Shown in pieces: positions 5,912 through 8,345 of a stretch of DNA of 8,345 nucleotides (position 1 is its first letter; the number at the start of each line of letters is the position of its first letter). A program made the position numbers and the translations under genes. A model generated the notes under the pieces. That model saw only the letters and a program-made list of their open reading frames with translations. It made no database searches and was not told the DNA's origin. This stretch comes from Clostridia bacterium. Its GTDB lineage: Bacteria; Bacillota; Clostridia; TANB77; CAG-508. The stretch lies in NCBI GenBank assembly GCA_900753245.1, contig CAADYJ010000005.1, positions 1 through 8,345 of the forward strand, given 5' to 3'.

Positions 5912-5986
5912 GTGTTTTAGGGAAATTTGTAAAAAAGGTTATATGGGACAATAACAAAAACTAAATATATAAAAAGGAAGTATAAA

Positions 5987-7649
5987 ATGTTAAAAGTTAA
6001 AAGGAAAAAAAATAAAAAAATAAAAGGTGAAAGTTTTATGCAAGGCGTGATGGCACTTATGATTTCTCAAGTGCTTATAAAACTTTTGGGGTTAATATAT
6101 AAATGGTATTTGACAAATAGAAATGGATTTGGTGATGAAGGAAATGCTATATATAGTGCAGGATTTTCTATATATGCTTTACTTTTAACTATCTCTTCTA
6201 CAGGAGTACCAAATGCTGTTGCAAAATTAGTATCTGAGCATACAGCAAAAAATGATTATAAGGGTGCTTATAGAATATTTAAAATTGCATTTGGAACATT
6301 TTCTATTATAGGTTTATTAGGAACATTAATTTTATTTTTTGGAGCAAGTTATATCGCAAGTGATTGGCTTGCAATACCAGAGGCAGAGCTTAGTTTAGTT
6401 GCTTTATCACCAGCAATATTTTTTGTTGCAATTATTAGTGTTTTTAGAGGTTTTTTTAATGGAAGAGAAAATATGAAAGCAACCGCAAATTCACAAACTA
6501 TAGAGCAATTGTTTAAAACAATATTTACTGTACTAATAGTTGAATTTGTTGCAATATGTTCAGGAGTTAATACAAATTTGATGGCGGCAGGAGCTAATCT
6601 TGCAACAACGCTTGCAACAGTAGGGAGCTTTTTCTATTTATTTACTTTTTATAAAATTAGAAGAGAAGATTTATCAAAAGAAATAGTATCTTCTAAAATG
6701 TACAAAACAAAAAGTATTCTAAAAACAGTCAAAGATATATTATCAGTTTCTATACCAATGTCATTAAGTGCAGTTTTAACATCATTAAATAGAAATATAG
6801 ATTCTACAACAGTAAAAAGAGGATTACAAAAATTTTTAACGGAGGCAGATGCTCTTAAACAATATGGAATTTTGAGTGGGAAAGTAGATACATTAACTTC
6901 GCTTCCGTTATCTTTTAATATAGCATTTGCTACAGCATTAGTTCCAGCAATTACTTCAGCTAAAGCTAAAGGAGATATGAGCACAGCTCAAAAAAGAATT
7001 TCTTTTTCACTTTTAGTAACAATGCTTATAGGGCTTCCTTGCATGGTAGGAATGATAATATTTGCACGGACCAATTTTAAATTTATTATTTCCAAACGCA
7101 CCAGAGGGAACTCTTATATTGCAGGCAAGTGCAATTTCAATAATTTTTACAGTATTAGAGCAAACAGTTAATGGGGCATTGCAAGGATTAGGAAAAATAA
7201 TGGTTCCAACAATAGCATTAATAATAGGAGTATTCCTAAAATTTATTTTAAACATAATATTAGTGCCAATTCCAACTATAGGAGCAGCAGGGGCTGCACT
7301 TGCGACAGTTGCATGTCATGCAGTTGCATTTTTTATAGGTTTTCATGTTTTAAAAAATAGTATAAATTTAAATCTAGGTTTTTTTAAATTTATTTTTAAA
7401 CCAATTACTGCAACAATTATGATGGGAATCTGTTCATATGCAAGTTATTTATTACTTGAAAGTATAAATATTGGAAAAATGGCAACAATAATTTCAATAT
7501 TAATAGCAGGTTTAATTTATGCAATATCAATATTTATATTAAAAATTTTTACAAAAGAAGAGATATTTATGATTCCTTACGGGCAAAAAATATACAAAAT
7601 TTTAGAAAAGATAGGAATTTATAAAATAAGCGAAAATGCGGATAAATAG
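5987..7649 (+). pseudogene. SpoVB/MurJ-type lipid flippase, frameshifted
   Basis: This is a polytopic membrane protein of the MATE-like MurJ/SpoVB superfamily, which flips lipid-linked cell-wall or polysaccharide precursors across the membrane. SpoVB acts in spore cortex synthesis. Family features include the early GVMALMISQVLIKLLGLIYKWYL segment, STGVPNAVAKLVSEH with AYRIFK after it, FFNGRENMKA, and the late EQTVNGALQGLGK and GAAGAALATVACHAVAF. The first frame runs from 5987 and falls into unrelated sequence after residue 360 (GMIIFA), stopping at 7171. The family sequence resumes one base out of phase as GPILNLLFPNAPEGT (from about 7068) and ends at TAG 7647-7649. Removing one base near 7067 restores about 553 aa, normal for the family. 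The ATG has RBS AAGGAAG (5974-5980, 6-nt spacer). The break could be a real mutation or an assembly error. Confidence 0.85.
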
Positions 7650-7668
7650 CCACTTTCAAGACTCATAA

Positions 7669-7773
7669 TTCAACAAAACTTACAGCCGTAAAGGTTTTAA
7701 AGAAGAAAAAATAAAAAAAAAGAAGGATTTTGAAAAAGATTGGCGAATAATGTTAGTAGTAGATAAAAAATAG
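7669..7773 (+). other. Lys-rich open frame without a start, possible gene remnant
   Basis: Between the flippase and HU one forward frame is open from after a TAA (7666-7668) to TAG (7771-7773). It reads FNKTYSRKGFKEEKIKKKKD, then FEKDWRIMLVVDKK. The only ATG (7750) is near its end and no upstream start or RBS is visible, so it is not an expressible gene as it stands. The ending looks protein-like (DWRIMLVVDKK). It may be the 3' remnant of a lost gene, or chance in A-rich DNA. I do not recognise it. Confidence 0.25.
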
Positions 7774-7804
7774 TCTACATATGATCTTATAGGAGGTAAT
7801 TTAA

Positions 7805-8083
7805 ATGAACAAATCTGATTTAATCGCAGCTATCGCAGCTAAAACAGGAGACACAAAAAAGAATGCTGAAGCATCATTAAACGCTTTCGTTGATGTTGTT
7901 ACAGAATCTTTAGTAAAAGGAGACAAAGTTCAACTTGTTGGATTTGGTTCTTTCGAAGTAAGAAAAAGAGCAGCTAGAAAAGGAAGAAACCCACAAACTA
8001 AAGAAGAAATAAAAATACCAGCTTCTAAAGCTCCAGTTTTCAAAGCAGGAAAAGCTTTAAAAGATTTAGTAAATAAAAAATAA
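7805..8083 (+). CDS. hup: HU family histone-like DNA-binding protein
   Basis: This 92-aa protein is full length for HU (usually about 90). It starts MNKSDLIAAIAAKTGDTKKNAEASLNAFVDVVTESL, the dimerising helix pair. Then come GFGSFEVRKRAARKGRNPQT (about 47-66), the family signature at the base of the DNA-binding arm, and APVFKAGKALKDLVNK at the end. HU dimers bend and compact DNA with little sequence preference and assist replication, recombination and repair. The ATG is preceded by a full SD AGGAGGT (7791-7797, 7-nt spacer). Codons include more C-ending forms (ATC, TTC, AAC) than neighbouring genes, as expected of a highly expressed gene. It is followed by its own terminator (8117-8144). A SpoVB-type flippase near HU is, as I recall, a known arrangement in Clostridia. 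The gene could be a paralogue rather than the only HU gene. Confidence 0.96.
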   Translation: MNKSDLIAAIAAKTGDTKKNAEASLNAFVDVVTESLVKGDKVQLVGFGSFEVRKRAARKGRNPQTKEEIKIPASKAPVFKAGKALKDLVNKK

Positions 8084-8116
8084 TAGTGATTTCAATATAT
8101 AATATGAATTCATAGG

Positions 8117-8144
8117 AAGAGCAAGAGTTAATCTTGTTCTTTTT
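8117..8144 (+). terminator. Intrinsic terminator of the HU gene
   Basis: AAGAGCAAGA (8117-8126) pairs with TCTTGTTCTT (8132-8141), including one G-U pair, around a GTTAA loop, and T residues run to 8144. It lies 33 nt after the HU stop. Confidence 0.8.
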
Positions 8145-8153
8145 ATATTCTAG

Positions 8154-8181
8154 AAAATTTATCATAGTATGATAAATTTTT
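8154..8181. repeat. Perfect 12-bp hyphenated palindrome
   Basis: AAAATTTATCAT (8154-8165) and ATGATAAATTTT (8169-8180) are exact inverse complements around AGT. It lies between two terminators. It could be a weak bidirectional terminator or an operator-like site for a dimeric regulator. The sequence alone does not decide. Confidence 0.5.
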
Positions 8182-8198
8182 GTAGAAGATAAATATTG

Positions 8199-8259
8199 CG
8201 AGCCTTAGATTTTTTTAAAATTTATATTTGTTAGAAAATCTTAGGCTCGTTTTTTTTTT
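8199..8259 (+). terminator. Long-stem intrinsic terminator or attenuator before the last gene
   Basis: CGAGCCTTAGATTTT (8199-8213) pairs with AAAATCTTAGGCTCG (8235-8249) with a single T-T mismatch, across a 21-nt loop, and is followed by ten T residues (8250-8259). It is the strongest hairpin and T-tract in the window. It ends 57 nt before the next start codon, so it either ends a short transcript made downstream of HU or attenuates entry into the next gene. Confidence 0.8.
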
Positions 8260-8316
8260 ACTTTAATGCATTTTGTTATAAAAATAGAATAAATATAGAG
8301 AATAGGAGAGATAAAA

Positions 8317-8345
8317 ATGATTATAAAAACAATTAGAGGAAAAAA
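8317..8345 (+). CDS. Start of a gene cut by the window edge
   Basis: An ATG at 8317 with AGGAG (8304-8308) 8 nt upstream opens a frame reading MIIKTIRGK before the sequence ends. The RBS and spacing make it a credible gene start. Nine codons are too few to identify the product. A weak -10-like TAGAAT (8285-8290) lies upstream without a convincing -35. Confidence 0.55.

Noticed and set aside
7055..7075. Programmed +1 frameshift in the flippase gene
   Set aside because: There is no slippery sequence or stimulatory stop codon. A tRNA reading GCA could not re-pair one base later. A simple one-base insertion is the plainer explanation.
6649..7255. Leftward ORFs antisense to the flippase
   Set aside because: They overlap conserved flippase sequence, have no recognisable motifs and have no supporting signals.
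7780..7785. TATGAT as the -10 box of the HU promoter
   Set aside because: It lies only 5 nt before the Shine-Dalgarno, so transcription would start within or after the RBS. No matching -35 is present.
1..8345. CRISPR array, tRNA or rRNA genes
   Set aside because: No regularly spaced direct repeats and no tRNA- or rRNA-like segments were seen on either strand.

Overview
This is a strongly AT-rich chromosomal window with consensus AGGAGG-type ribosome binding sites, A/T-ending codons, a SpoVB/MurJ-type flippase next to an HU gene, and an ISL3-family insertion sequence. Together these point to a low-GC Bacillota, most likely a clostridial (gut-type) lineage. The species cannot be read from the sequence.

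Layout, left to right. Positions 1-134 hold the C-terminal end of an unrecognised gene. Next come a two-S1-domain RNA-binding protein (162-653) and a winged-helix, replication-relaxation-like protein (694-1635), all rightward. A tiny acidic ORF follows (1792-1947) with its own consensus sigma-A promoter, strong RBS and strong intrinsic terminator. A complete 1485-bp ISL3-family IS (2021-3505) comes next. Its transposase appears intact, its inverted repeats are 25 bp and imperfect, and it is flanked by an exact 8-bp target duplication. It sits within the terminator T-tract between the acidic ORF and a leftward VirD4/TraG-like coupling ATPase (3515-5878). A SpoVB/MurJ-type lipid flippase diverges from the ATPase (5987-7649) and is broken by a one-base insertion near 7067. 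After a 155-bp gap come the HU gene (7805-8083), three consecutive hairpins, and the first codons of another rightward gene (8317 to the edge).

How the parts may work together. The replication-relaxation-like protein, the acidic microprotein and the VirD4-like membrane ATPase form a compact block. Before the IS arrived, the last two were convergent and shared one bidirectional terminator. Replication-relaxation proteins and VirD4-type ATPases belong to plasmid or integrative-element biology, yet no relaxase, VirB4, VirB6, peptidase or integrase is visible here. The block is therefore either the edge of a larger element or a stand-alone module. The S1 protein, flippase and HU look like ordinary chromosomal genes.

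The most notable structure is in the IS. At each end, the G-rich core of the terminal repeat is one arm of an inward-reading intrinsic terminator. G-U pairs make each hairpin strong only for transcripts entering from outside. A second notable structure is the transcript of the acidic ORF, whose 5' hairpin, a 5'-3' long-range helix and the terminator abut with almost no unpaired bases between them.
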